From an uncultured Lachnospiraceae bacterium (GTDB lineage Bacteria; Bacillota; Clostridia; Lachnospirales; Lachnospiraceae): a DNA stretch of 32,151 nt. The stretch spans positions 1 through 32,151 of the forward strand of contig CANQNE010000024.1 in assembly GCA_947625135.1 (NCBI GenBank). The letters are read 5' to 3'. Both the position numbers and the translations under genes were made by a program. This document shows positions 1-8,687 of this stretch, in pieces. Every line of letters begins with the position of its first letter. Positions within the stretch are counted from its first letter, which is position 1. The notes beneath the pieces are model-generated. The model was given only the letters and a program-made list of their open reading frames with translations, was not told the DNA's origin and made no database searches.

Positions 1-174
1 ATCTTTCAAAAAAACGACAGCTGCTTACGTTTACCCGATGGGAGCTATATTTTACTGCAATCTGCGGAAACTCAAAATCCGGTACAGGTACCGTCGAAAT
101 CCCAGCCGGCCAAAAATACCGGTACTCACTCTGTGAACACAGCAGTCAAAAATCCCTTTTTAAAGTTATTTTAA
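1..174 (+). CDS. C-terminal fragment of an unrecognised protein (cut by window edge)
   Basis: Frame 1 is open from the first base to a TAA at 172-174 and gives 57 residues, including LPDGSYILLQS and a polar Ser/Pro/Thr/Asn-rich stretch, ending in NPFLKLF. No start lies inside the window, so this would be the end of a gene that begins upstream. I do not recognise the family. The open frame is short, so a chance reading frame remains possible. No clear terminator follows before the promoter of the two-component system. Confidence 0.4.
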   Translation: MFQKNDSCLRLPDGSYILLQSAETQNPVQVPSKSQPAKNTGTHSVNTAVKNPFLKLF

Positions 175-202
175 GGTTTCCCGCCTATAATATGACAAAT
201 AC

Positions 203-231
203 TTGAAATTTCCCGGGGTTTCTCCTATATT
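203..231 (+). promoter_or_regulatory. Predicted sigma-A promoter of the two-component operon
   Basis: A TTGAAA -35 box at 203-208 is followed by a 17-base spacer and a TATATT -10 box at 226-231, about 75 bases before the response-regulator start. A second TATAAT lies at 186-191 but has no convincing -35 partner. Confidence 0.55.
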
Positions 232-308
232 TAATTTATAGTGAAGGCAGATCGAAGCTGAAGCCCGCCGGAGAAGAAGGGCCTGTTTCTGCAGAAAGGA
301 GCGCAATT

Positions 309-992
309 ATGAGACTGCTGCTGGCCGAAGATGAAAAAGAACTTTCTAACGCATTATGCGCCATATTAAAACATCATAACTATTCCGTGGATGCCGTCTA
401 TAACGGTGCCGACGCGCTGGACTACGGACTTGCGGAAAATTACGATGCCATTATCCTGGATATCATGATGCCTAAATTAAACGGTATCGAAGTGCTTACA
501 CGACTGCGAAAGGAGCATATCGCCACCCCCGTCCTTATGCTCACCGCAAAGTCGGAGATCGAGGACCGGATCACAGGATTGGACGCAGGAGCGGACGATT
601 ATCTTCCCAAGCCTTTTGATATGGGAGAACTGCTTGCGCGGCTGCGGGCCATCACCCGCCGCAAAAGCGAATTTCTTCCCAATACGCTGCGCTTTGGCAA
701 CACCACCCTGAACCGGAGTACCCTTGCGCTGTCCACGTCCTGCGGCAGTCTCCGTCTGGGGAACAAAGAATTTCAGATGATGGAGATGCTCATGGAGCAT
801 CCGAAAAATCTGATCTCCGCCGAACAGTTCCTGTCTAAGATCTGGGGGTACGATACAGAAGCGGATATCGGCGTAGTCTGGGTCTATATTTCCAATCTCA
901 GGAAAAAACTTGCCAGCCTTGGCTCCTCCATGGAGATCCGCGCTACCCGGGGCGTGGGGTATTCTCTGGAGGAATCTGCAAAGGAGCTCTGA
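309..992 (+). CDS. OmpR/PhoB-family DNA-binding response regulator
   Basis: This 227-residue protein has a receiver domain (about 1-115) and a winged-helix DNA-binding domain (about 130-222), the usual OmpR/PhoB length and order. Visible motifs are the acidic pair in LLLAEDE, the phospho-acceptor Asp51 in ILDIMMP, the conserved Thr in LMLTAKS and Lys in LPKPFD. The C-terminal winged helix ends in RGVGYSLE. A good ribosome binding site (AAAGGAG) precedes the ATG. The sensor kinase follows with its own Shine-Dalgarno inside the end of this gene, so the two form an operon. In this family phosphorylation drives promoter binding. The target genes cannot be read from sequence; the convergent surface-protein cluster is one candidate only by proximity. 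Confidence 0.95.
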   Translation: MRLLLAEDEKELSNALCAILKHHNYSVDAVYNGADALDYGLAENYDAIILDIMMPKLNGIEVLTRLRKEHIATPVLMLTAKSEIEDRITGLDAGADDYLPKPFDMGELLARLRAITRRKSEFLPNTLRFGNTTLNRSTLALSTSCGSLRLGNKEFQMMEMLMEHPKNLISAEQFLSKIWGYDTEADIGVVWVYISNLRKKLASLGSSMEIRATRGVGYSLEESAKEL

Positions 993-999
993 ACATGCC

Positions 1000-2313
1000 A
1001 TGATCAAAAAACTACAGCGAAAATTTGTACTGATCGCCACCTTCTCCCTGCTGGCAGTCATGGTACTGGTGATCGGCACCATCAATGTGATCAATCTGGT
1101 GCAGACAAACCGGAATGTGGACAACATCCTTCATCTTTTGTCGGAAAACGACGGAAAATTTCCGGCTATGTTCCGGCACAGAGACGATGGGGAAAACCTG
1201 CCGGACGAGATCACACCACCCGACGGGGAAATGCCGCAGGAGGGCAGCCCGCCGTCCATGGAGGAACCAAGAGGCGGCAGGCAGGAGTTTTCTCCCGGAA
1301 TAACGGAGGAAACTCCTTTTAAAACCAGATATTTCATCGTCCGGACAGACGAGGACGGGCAGATCACCCAGGTCGATACCGGCCATATTGCCGCAGTTTC
1401 TTCCGAGGACGCCCAATCCTACGCTTCCGGCGTACTTGCAAAGAAAAAAAATACCGGTTACACCGGTATTTATAAATATCTGATCAGAGACACCGACTCC
1501 GGTTCCGTGATCGTCTTTGTGGATTGCAGCACGGAGCTTTCCACCGCCCTGTCTTTCCTGGTGATCTCAGTCACCATCTCCCTGATCAGCGTGCTTGTGG
1601 TGTTCATCCTTGTATTTGTATTCTCGAGACGAGCCGTCAAACCTGTGATCGAGAGCGTGGAAAAACAGAAGCAGTTTATCACCGACGCCGGCCATGAACT
1701 GAAAACGCCCATTGCCATCATCTCCGCAAACACAGATGTGCTGGAACTGACTTCCGGCAAAAACGAATGGACGGAAAGCATCCGCAACCAGACAAAACGG
1801 CTGGGCGGCCTTGTAAAGGATATGCTCACCCTTTCCAGAATGGATGAGGAATCCTATACCCTCAAATGGCAGACCTTTTCTGTCAGCCAGGCGGTGGAGG
1901 AGGCTGCGTCCCCCTTTGAAACCCCCGCAAAAAACGAGGGCAAAACCTTTGTTACGGACATTGCCCCGGATCTGTCTTTTAATGGGGACGAGTCCCAGAT
2001 CCGCCAGCTTGTCACGATCCTCTGCGACAACGCACTGAAATATTCTTCCGAAAACAGCCTGATCCGCCTTACGCTGGCCTCAAAAGGAAAAAATATCCTG
2101 TTTACAGTGCAGAATACGTGCGCAGTCTTTCCCGAGGGAGATCTAAACCGGCTGTTCGACCGTTTCTACCGGGGAGAATCCTCCCGTTCCAGAGAGACCG
2201 GAGGCTGCGGCATTGGATTGTCCATCGCCCGGGCAATCGTCCAGGCGCATAAGGGAAAAATTTCCGCAGTACGAGAAGAAAATAATGTGATCTGCTTTCG
2301 GGTAGTTTTGTAA
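1000..2313 (+). CDS. Membrane sensor histidine kinase
   Basis: The 437-residue kinase pairs with the regulator just upstream. I chose ATG at 1000 because AAGGAGCT (981-988) sits correctly before it; the open frame extends to 910, but that would overlap the regulator by 83 bases without a ribosome binding site. Membrane segments lie at about 9-34 and 183-208. They enclose an extracellular region with an unusual Pro/Glu/Asp-rich stretch at about 58-100. The catalytic part shows the H box with His232 (DAGHELKTP), the N box (LCDNALKYS, Asn344) and a G box (GGCGIGLS, about 401-408). There is no obvious HAMP domain, because the second membrane segment runs almost directly into the dimerisation helix. 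The signal sensed is unknown. Confidence 0.93.
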   Translation: MIKKLQRKFVLIATFSLLAVMVLVIGTINVINLVQTNRNVDNILHLLSENDGKFPAMFRHRDDGENLPDEITPPDGEMPQEGSPPSMEEPRGGRQEFSPGITEETPFKTRYFIVRTDEDGQITQVDTGHIAAVSSEDAQSYASGVLAKKKNTGYTGIYKYLIRDTDSGSVIVFVDCSTELSTALSFLVISVTISLISVLVVFILVFVFSRRAVKPVIESVEKQKQFITDAGHELKTPIAIISANTDVLELTSGKNEWTESIRNQTKRLGGLVKDMLTLSRMDEESYTLKWQTFSVSQAVEEAASPFETPAKNEGKTFVTDIAPDLSFNGDESQIRQLVTILCDNALKYSSENSLIRLTLASKGKNILFTVQNTCAVFPEGDLNRLFDRFYRGESSRSRETGGCGIGLSIARAIVQAHKGKISAVREENNVICFRVVL

Positions 2314-2333
2314 AACGCCTGCTCTCTGCAGAT

Positions 2334-2377
2334 AAAAATATCGCCAACCTGTGATCACACAGGCCGGCGATATTTTT
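2334..2377. terminator. Bidirectional intrinsic terminator between convergent operons
   Basis: A 12-base arm AAAAATATCGCC (2334-2345) pairs exactly with GGCGATATTTTT (2366-2377). An inner stem, CCTGTG/CACAGG, closes on the loop ATCA. The A-run on one side and T-run on the other provide a U-tract in both directions. It therefore serves the kinase operon from the left and the dockerin gene from the right. Confidence 0.85.
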
Positions 2378-2389
2378 GTCTATTTGATC

Positions 2390-5300
2390 CTATATTTCGG
2401 ATTCAACTGGAAACCGCTCCAGCAGGTTCACTGTTTTCTGCAAAATATACAGGGCATCCTCAGAATTAAGCCTGCCGTTTCCATCTACATCTCCATAAAC
2501 CGCGTCTTCCTCCGGTATCTGACGTAATTGCACCATCTGTTCCAGGATTATGAGTGCATCGATCGCCTCTACCTTTCCGTTTTTGTCCATATCACCATAA
2601 ATTGGGGCAGAGGGTTCCGGGCTGGGACTTGCTGTCGGCTCCGGGCTGGGGCTTGCTGTCGGCTCCGGGCTGGGACTTGCAGTCGGCTCCGGGCTGGGAC
2701 TTGCTGTCGGCTCCGGGCTGGGACTTGCTGTCGGCTCCGGGCTGGGGCTTGCTGTCGGTTCCGGCTCCGCCTCCGTCAGCCATTCCATGGCCGTTGTCAG
2801 CATTTTTTCTGCCAGATCAATGATATTCTGAGCATCCGCCGTCAGCGTTTTCTCCTGCAGCAGCTCCTTTGCGCCGGCCAATGTCTGTTCAAACATTTTC
2901 CAGGATTCTTCTGTATAATCCTCCTTCACCAGCGATTCTGCTTTTTCAACTGCCTTTTTCAGCTTTTCCAGGTCTGCCGGGTGATAATCCGGATCAGACG
3001 CCCCGCAGACCGTACATTTTCCATCCTCAAAACTGTGTCCCGTTGCCGGCAGGATCACTTTGCAGCTGCTCGTATAACGGCGGCCTTCAAACTCCACTTC
3101 CGCCTCAAACTCCATCATCCCCGCCGTTTCACAGGAAGGGAATGTGGTGGATCCGGATGTGATGCTTGCTTTCACCTGCCGAGTGTGGCTTTCGTCATTC
3201 TGGCAGGTAAACACCGCTTCCGCATCCGATCCGTCGCTGTTCCATGTAAAAACAGGTTCGCTCCACTGATGTCCGATGGCAGGCAGCACATAGGTTTTTG
3301 TATCCGTATAAACGTTTCCTCCCAACTCCACAGTGGCAACACACACGCTCTGTCCATCCTGCTCACAGGAAGGTGCTTTGCTGCTGTTTTCATCCATCGT
3401 CACCACCGGCTTCAGCGTCTTTTTGTGTTCACTGGAATTGGCGCAGACAGATTCCGCAGTCACCGTAACCGCCTCGCCCTCGTCATCCCACGTGAAAACA
3501 GGCGCGCCCCATGCGTGATACAGGTCGAACTCTTCCTCCGTGGTAGAACGGGTTTCTTTCTCCGTACAATATTTGCAGCTTCTTTCCCATATACCGCTCT
3601 GCAGACAGGTAGGCTCCTGCAGCTGCACCCAGTCCATCCATGTATGTTCTTTGTTGATGGTAATGGTCCGGGAAATCTTATTGTCAAGGGTATCATACAC
3701 AACAAAGGTATGGGTTCCCGGCGTATCAATGGTAAAATAATATCCCTCATCGGGATGGGTGCAGGTCACAACCTGCCCATCCACCTCCACACGGTCAAAA
3801 TTTGCGTCCGTAACGGCGATAGACTTGCTCAGGCAATAAATATCGCCGTCAGAAGGAGGATTCGGCCCGTAAAATCTGGGCGGTTCGTCCACTGTGACTT
3901 CAGCGGACGCTTCCTTTCCGCCTGTGCGGGCAGTCACTGTCACGCTCCCGTCCTTCACACCTGTAACCGTTACACTGTCGCCTTTATCCGTCAGCTTCAC
4001 CCTGTCTTCGTTTCCGTCAACGCTCCATACGCCCTTTAACGCGGACAGGGCAGGAACTGTGATCACAGGGCCGCCCGCCGCCGGCTGATACCCTTCAGGC
4101 AGGGACACCTTTGCCTGGAGTGTTAAGGTGGTTTCTTCCCCCGGTTTGATCACGGATCTCTCCGGCGTCACCTGCAGGTTTTCCACTGTAAACGGCAGGA
4201 TCTGAATGTACTGATACTCCTTCCACTGGACCTCCGGGGTTTTTCCCGTCCATGCCACCGGAGTCGTACAGGGATCCGTAGCCGTTTCATTTCCATAAGC
4301 CAGATAGAAGCAACTTTCCAGATCCGGTGAGAGAAGGGCGCCATTTTTACAGATCGCCGTCACCGTACCGCCGCTGATCCGAAAGGTCCCTACTTCGTTT
4401 TCGGAACCGCCCACAGCGCCCCATGAGGAATTTTCTGCAACAGCCTCCACATCACCGCCATTGATCTCGATCCGCTCTGTGGCATATTTTTCAGATTTTG
4501 TATAAGAGCCCTTGTATCCGCCAATGGCAACAGCGTCTCCGCCGCCTGTGGCCTTTACCGTACCGCCGTTGATCTCGATACTGCCTGTCACAGCGTCCTT
4601 GCCGCTGCCGATGCCGGCTGCGTTCGTTCCGCCTGTGGCTGTCACCGTACCGCCGTTGATCACAATATCCGTGGCAATAGAGATCGGCTTGCCGTATGCG
4701 CTGAAAGAAGGATTTCCAATACCCGGACTGCCGCTGCCCCATTTGGTGGAGCCGCCCACAGCCGTCACCGTACCGCCGTTGATCGTCAGGCCTTTCAGGG
4801 AGCCGCTGCCCCCGCCGCCAATGCCTGCGCCGCCTCCTGACGCAGTAATGATGCCGCCGTTGACTGTCATGTTTATCAGGCTGCCGAGATAGGCGCCGCC
4901 GATGGCGGGAGCAAGGGAATCTTTTGAATCCGCTTCGATGATACCGCCGTCAATGGTGATATTCGCCGTGTTTTCGCTGCCTTCCGAAGACGAATCCCTC
5001 GCGCCGCCGATCCCCGGCGCGTATCCCATCCTATCGCCGGAAGCAATTAAATGTCCGCAGGTTCCTTCTGCGCATACATGATTTTTTTGATCCCAGTGTT
5101 CGCACCGGATCGTCAGCGTGCCATTCTCGCCTTTCCATAAGCCCGGCCACGTCTTTCTGCTGTCGGAAGCGCTCAGCACAGTAAGTGTATTCTCACTGCC
5201 GTCCCGAAGGGTCAGCGTCATGTCGCCACCCTTTGACATATCCAGCGGAGACGCGTTCCGCACTTCAATGTTGACGCCTGCCAGTACAAGAGAAGCATCT

Positions 5301-5560
5301 ACGCCTTCCCCAATGACGATCCGGTCGCTGGTTTTGGCCTGTCCGGACACATTCTGAACAGTCAGCTCCGTTTCAGTGAGTACCGTCAGGACGCCGCCTG
5401 AATATGTATAATCCTCTCCCCGGGTTCCGCCGGTTACCGTCAGGCCGTTTGCCGCGGCCAGACTCATTATTCCCGGGAACGGGATCTGCGCCGTCAAAAG
5501 CAGCGCCGCCGTTAAAATAATTGAGAAAATACGGGTTCCGATTCTCTGATCTATTTTCAT
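2390..5560 (-). CDS. Secreted multidomain dockerin protein with Gly-rich repeat domain, FIVAR module and Pro-Thr-Ser linker
   Basis: This 1056-residue protein starts with a signal peptide (hydrophobic core about 12-28). I chose ATG at 5560 because GGAGG (5566-5570) lies five bases upstream; an ATG at 5572 would place that site inside the coding region. Residues about 37-440 hold repeated GGTVTATGG-like units, suggesting a beta-helical or carbohydrate-binding fold. An Ig-like Big_2-type segment follows (about 455-560). Next come Cys-containing repeats with the pattern PxCxxxG and CxVCG, then a helical FIVAR-like module (about 865-930). A six-copy EPTASPSP linker leads to a C-terminal type I dockerin (about 990-1050) with two calcium loops (GDMDKNGKVEAIDAL and GDVDGNGRLNSEDAL). 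It is the last gene of the minus-strand run and ends at the shared terminator. No catalytic domain is evident, so it is probably an adhesin or scaffold-attached binding protein. Confidence 0.85.
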   Translation of the reverse strand: MKIDQRIGTRIFSIILTAALLLTAQIPFPGIMSLAAANGLTVTGGTRGEDYTYSGGVLTVLTETELTVQNVSGQAKTSDRIVIGEGVDASLVLAGVNIEVRNASPLDMSKGGDMTLTLRDGSENTLTVLSASDSRKTWPGLWKGENGTLTIRCEHWDQKNHVCAEGTCGHLIASGDRMGYAPGIGGARDSSSEGSENTANITIDGGIIEADSKDSLAPAIGGAYLGSLINMTVNGGIITASGGGAGIGGGGSGSLKGLTINGGTVTAVGGSTKWGSGSPGIGNPSFSAYGKPISIATDIVINGGTVTATGGTNAAGIGSGKDAVTGSIEINGGTVKATGGGDAVAIGGYKGSYTKSEKYATERIEINGGDVEAVAENSSWGAVGGSENEVGTFRISGGTVTAICKNGALLSPDLESCFYLAYGNETATDPCTTPVAWTGKTPEVQWKEYQYIQILPFTVENLQVTPERSVIKPGEETTLTLQAKVSLPEGYQPAAGGPVITVPALSALKGVWSVDGNEDRVKLTDKGDSVTVTGVKDGSVTVTARTGGKEASAEVTVDEPPRFYGPNPPSDGDIYCLSKSIAVTDANFDRVEVDGQVVTCTHPDEGYYFTIDTPGTHTFVVYDTLDNKISRTITINKEHTWMDWVQLQEPTCLQSGIWERSCKYCTEKETRSTTEEEFDLYHAWGAPVFTWDDEGEAVTVTAESVCANSSEHKKTLKPVVTMDENSSKAPSCEQDGQSVCVATVELGGNVYTDTKTYVLPAIGHQWSEPVFTWNSDGSDAEAVFTCQNDESHTRQVKASITSGSTTFPSCETAGMMEFEAEVEFEGRRYTSSCKVILPATGHSFEDGKCTVCGASDPDYHPADLEKLKKAVEKAESLVKEDYTEESWKMFEQTLAGAKELLQEKTLTADAQNIIDLAEKMLTTAMEWLTEAEPEPTASPSPEPTASPSPEPTASPSPEPTASPSPEPTASPSPEPTASPSPEPSAPIYGDMDKNGKVEAIDALIILEQMVQLRQIPEEDAVYGDVDGNGRLNSEDALYILQKTVNLLERFPVESEI
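2615..2758. repeat. Six tandem 24-bp units encoding the Pro-Thr-Ser linker
   Basis: Six head-to-tail 24-base units, nearly identical (differences at a few wobble positions), encode an eight-residue Glu-Pro-Thr-Ala-Ser-Pro-Ser-Pro period ahead of the dockerin. Because the unit is a multiple of three, copy-number change would alter linker length without shifting frame. Confidence 0.95.
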
Positions 5561-5632
5561 TTTTACCTCCATTTCAAAAACAATACCGATCCTTTCTGCC
5601 CTGTTCTCTGTATTCCGGATATGCCCGCTGTA

Positions 5633-6568
5633 TCATGAATGTTTCCTGGATTCCAGCTTTGAGAAGCAAAGGGGATAAATCACCATGAGGATCAACAGCT
5701 CCACAAAGGTCATCACAAATCCAAACCAGAAAACACCCACGGCATCCGTAACCGCCGGCATCACAGCAAGCTCATAGAACATGAGCAGCAGTACGCCGAC
5801 ACCGCATCTGGCAACCTTCTGTCCGGCAGATACATCCATGGAAAACTTCACAAATCTCCGTTCCAGAAACCACCCCAGCGTCACACCGAGGAATCTTCCG
5901 GCATCCTTGAATCCGTCCTTCATCATTTTGGCGGGGTCCACCAGCAGCTTCCCGGCCTCGTCGTAATCCATCGGATAGGCTTTCAGACTAATGTAAAGCA
6001 AAAATAAAACTGTCAGGATCACGCCGGCACAGGGAACGATAAAATCCTTTTTCGGATGCGCGTCCAGCCATTCCCAGAGCTTCGCGCCCCCGAACACGAC
6101 CACAAGACCCAAAATCGTACCCACGATCACATCCTGCGGCGTATGGACGCCGATATAATTTCTCGAAAAAATTGTAAGCAGGATCATCAGCCCCATCAGG
6201 ATACACAGGGGCTTATATTTTCGGTAACGCTCTATAACCGTTCCGTAATTGGAAACGGCCGTCACGCTGTGGCCGCTTGGAAAGGAATAGCCGGAAGCAG
6301 TTTCCACCGGCACGATCTTGTCGGAACGGATCCATGGCCTGTAAACACAAAAGGTCAGCTTCAGAAGCTGCATGAGAAATCTGGACACGCCGATATTCAG
6401 GAACAGAAAGCTCCCGTTCTTTTTATTGACGCCCCAGAACAGGATACAGGCCAGCATCCAGATAAAAATGCCATAGGACAGATCGCTGATCTGCAAAAAG
6501 AACTCGTTGAGTATTCCTCCCATAGACTCTCTCAGATTTTGTAAAAACAATAAATATTGAATATCCAT
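5633..6568 (-). CDS. PAP2-family membrane phosphatase
   Basis: This 311-residue polytopic membrane protein carries the complete PAP2 signature: Lys70 and Arg77-Pro78 (K-x6-RP), PSGH at 97-100, and SR(135-136)-x5-His142-x3-Asp146. Family members dephosphorylate lipid pyrophosphates or phosphatidic acid at the membrane (for example undecaprenyl pyrophosphate recycling); the substrate here is not evident. After the catalytic half there are further hydrophobic segments, including a long tail to residue about 305, which makes it longer than simple PAP2 enzymes. It lies 59 bases after the RsbW-like gene and 72 bases before the dockerin gene, with no terminator seen between them, so it probably belongs to the same transcript. 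AAAGGA precedes the ATG. Confidence 0.9.
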   Translation of the reverse strand: MDIQYLLFLQNLRESMGGILNEFFLQISDLSYGIFIWMLACILFWGVNKKNGSFLFLNIGVSRFLMQLLKLTFCVYRPWIRSDKIVPVETASGYSFPSGHSVTAVSNYGTVIERYRKYKPLCILMGLMILLTIFSRNYIGVHTPQDVIVGTILGLVVVFGGAKLWEWLDAHPKKDFIVPCAGVILTVLFLLYISLKAYPMDYDEAGKLLVDPAKMMKDGFKDAGRFLGVTLGWFLERRFVKFSMDVSAGQKVARCGVGVLLLMFYELAVMPAVTDAVGVFWFGFVMTFVELLILMVIYPLCFSKLESRKHS

Positions 6569-6627
6569 TTTTTCATTTTCCTTTCAGCTCCGGTCTCCTT
6601 TGCCCGGTTATTCCGCCTGCCGCCATA

Positions 6628-7038
6628 TCACGCAAGCTTCTTTTTGATCGTTAAGATATTCTGGCCGTTCTTATATTCATAAAAGATTTCATCCATACTT
6701 TTTTTCACCATAAAAATACCAAGTCCGCCCACGCTTCGCTGCTCAGCGGAAAGGGTAACATCCGGATCTACTTTTTTGAGCGGATCATAGGGTATGCCGC
6801 TATCGATAAAAGTGATCTTCGCCGACAGCGGATCTTCCTTTTTCTCCACCCGCACCGTAGCTAAGCCCGTGCCGGGATGATAGGCATAATGAGCGATGTT
6901 TCCAAGCAATTCATCAATGGCCACGTCGATCTGCATCCGGGCTTTTACAGAACATCCGTATGCTTCCAGCTGTTCGTCCACAAAAGCCGTAACCTCCGGG
7001 ATATTCTCGATCTTTGCCTCCACAGTCAGTTCTTTCAT
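6628..7038 (-). CDS. RsbW-like anti-sigma factor/serine kinase (HATPase_c)
   Basis: This 136-residue GHKL ATPase domain protein is of RsbW/SpoIIAB type. The N box contains IDELLGNIAHYAY (Glu43, Asn47). The ATP lid region has DSGIPYDP and GGLGIFMVKK. I chose ATG at 7038 because GGAGG (7049-7053) precedes it and because its first bases overlap the phosphatase stop as ATGA; a longer frame to 7071 has no matching site. In partner-switching systems such a kinase phosphorylates an anti-sigma antagonist and holds a sigma factor. The phosphatase encoded just upstream reverses that phosphorylation. Neither the antagonist (STAS protein) nor a sigma factor is encoded in this window. Confidence 0.9.
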   Translation of the reverse strand: MKELTVEAKIENIPEVTAFVDEQLEAYGCSVKARMQIDVAIDELLGNIAHYAYHPGTGLATVRVEKKEDPLSAKITFIDSGIPYDPLKKVDPDVTLSAEQRSVGGLGIFMVKKSMDEIFYEYKNGQNILTIKKKLA

Positions 7039-8687
7039 TGTGATCTTTCCTCCTTTTCCGGAGCAGCACACGGATCCTCTTTCCTATCCCCGCTGCCGTT
7101 TTCTTTCATATATGCCTTAAATTCCATACAAAGCATGGTAATGTCGTCAAACTGTGGCGCCTCCCCCACAAAGGCGTCTATATCCTTCTTTACCTCCGGG
7201 ATCAGATCCGTCGGCGCCCGGAAGGCGTTGGCGTTCAATACCGCTTCCAGACGATCCATGCCATACAGTTCGTTATCTTTGTTCGTGGCTTCCGTCACGC
7301 CGTCCGTATACTGGAATACCCTGTCGCCGGGGGAAAGCCTCATACTGCCTGCCTGGTAGCGCATTCCTTCCATACCCGCCAGCACAAAGCCTGCACGGAT
7401 CTTATAAGGACGGTACAACTCATCGGCCTTCAGAATAAACGGCGTTTCATGTCCTGCGTTCACAAATACAAATTCGCCGGTCTCAAGATCCAGCACGCCT
7501 TCAAAGGCCGTGATGAACAGCCCTTCGCTGTTAGATTCGCACAGAAGATCGTTCACCTCCGTGAACACATCTCCCAGACTGACGCCGGGCTGGGTATGAT
7601 CCTTCAGCAGCGTCTTTCCGATGACCATAAACAGCGCGGCCGGCACACCCTTGCCGGACACGTCAGCCACCACAATGGCAAGATGCCGTTCGTCCACCAT
7701 AAAGAAATCGTAGAAATCGCCTCCCACTTCCTTTGCGGGATTCATTGTGGCGTAAATATCAAACTCCGCCCGATCCGGAAACGCCGGAAAGATACAGGGA
7801 AGCATAGAGGACTGTATATGGGTGGCCACGTCAAGCTCCGCCCCGATACGCTCCTTTTCCGCCGTGACAACGGTCAGCCGCCGGATATATTCCCGCACCT
7901 CCGTGTCCATATATTCAAAGGATCTGGACAATTCCTCGATCTCGTCTCCCGTATGGACATTGGATCGGAACCGCCTGTCTGTCTCCAGATTTCCCACCAT
8001 GTCCTTGGTAGCTTTGTTCAGTTCTCTGATCGGCTTTACGATCCTGCTCTTGACAAATACAAAAAACAGGCACATGGAGAGAATGATCACAGCCACCACG
8101 CTGATCACGATCATAAAGATAAACCGGAACAGCTCCCGCCGTATCCCCGGCATGGACAGATCCACCGCCGCTACCGCTACCGGCTCTCCCGCGCTGTTGA
8201 ATATGGGAGAATACGCCGATGCGATATAGCCATAGGTTTCATCCCTGGCAATGGAGATCTCCTCCGGCGGGTTCTGGCGGTAGATCTTCTCCACCGCTTC
8301 CTTGCCACCCTCCATGTAATCCTCGTGATAGCCCAGAGGGCAGGCCCCCTCGATATTGTCTGCGTCCCACACATAGACAAGGTCGTCCTCATAGGGCACA
8401 AACACATAATAATACTGCAGATCGGACTCCTTCTGAGCCGCGTTGAGAAATTCCATGACCTGATCGTAATAAGCGTCCTTCCTGCCGGTCTCCACGTAGG
8501 AGAGTACACGGTCGCCGTCAATATAATCCACGGCGGTTCTGGCGTAGGAAAAAGCCAGATCGCTGTACTCATTCAGTCTTCCGTTACAGTAACAGATGCC
8601 CACCGTAGCGGAAACACACAGGATCAGGGCAGCCGCCAGAAGGATAAAACTGACCACCACTTTTTTTCCCAGTTTATTTTTTTTCAT
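7035..8687 (-). CDS. Membrane-anchored SpoIIE/RsbU-type PP2C serine phosphatase with HAMP domain
   Basis: This 550-residue protein has a membrane segment at about 9-33, an extracytoplasmic sensor-like domain (about 35-186, Cache-like in layout), a second membrane segment (about 187-211), a HAMP region (about 212-265), a short coiled linker (about 266-295) and a PP2C/SpoIIE catalytic domain (about 305-530). Metal-binding motifs are visible as GGDFYD (Asp324), VADVSGKG (Asp342) and QFDDITM near the C terminus. GGGAGG precedes the ATG. The gene starts 14 bases inside the end of the upstream acyltransferase-like gene, and its stop overlaps the next start as ATGA, so translation is probably coupled in both directions. 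The likely role is to dephosphorylate an anti-sigma antagonist in response to an external signal. Confidence 0.93.
   Translation of the reverse strand: MKKNKLGKKVVVSFILLAAALILCVSATVGICYCNGRLNEYSDLAFSYARTAVDYIDGDRVLSYVETGRKDAYYDQVMEFLNAAQKESDLQYYYVFVPYEDDLVYVWDADNIEGACPLGYHEDYMEGGKEAVEKIYRQNPPEEISIARDETYGYIASAYSPIFNSAGEPVAVAAVDLSMPGIRRELFRFIFMIVISVVAVIILSMCLFFVFVKSRIVKPIRELNKATKDMVGNLETDRRFRSNVHTGDEIEELSRSFEYMDTEVREYIRRLTVVTAEKERIGAELDVATHIQSSMLPCIFPAFPDRAEFDIYATMNPAKEVGGDFYDFFMVDERHLAIVVADVSGKGVPAALFMVIGKTLLKDHTQPGVSLGDVFTEVNDLLCESNSEGLFITAFEGVLDLETGEFVFVNAGHETPFILKADELYRPYKIRAGFVLAGMEGMRYQAGSMRLSPGDRVFQYTDGVTEATNKDNELYGMDRLEAVLNANAFRAPTDLIPEVKKDIDAFVGEAPQFDDITMLCMEFKAYMKENGSGDRKEDPCAAPEKEERSQ

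Noticed and set aside
910-999. Upstream extension of the sensor kinase to an ATG at 910
   Set aside because: No ribosome binding site there, and it would overlap the response regulator by 83 bases; the ATG at 1000 has a well-placed AAGGAG.
2615-2758. CRISPR-like array
   Set aside because: Units are contiguous 24-base coding repeats with no spacers.
3010-3060. LPATG-like motif in the dockerin protein (ILPATGHSFEDGK)
   Set aside because: It is internal and not followed by a hydrophobic segment and basic tail, so it is not a sortase signal; a similar LPAIGH occurs in the neighbouring repeat.
2528-4039. Long plus-strand open frame (503 codons) opposite the dockerin gene
   Set aside because: It is antisense to a well-supported secreted protein, has a Cys/Arg-rich translation produced by the opposite-strand repeats, and no recognisable domain.
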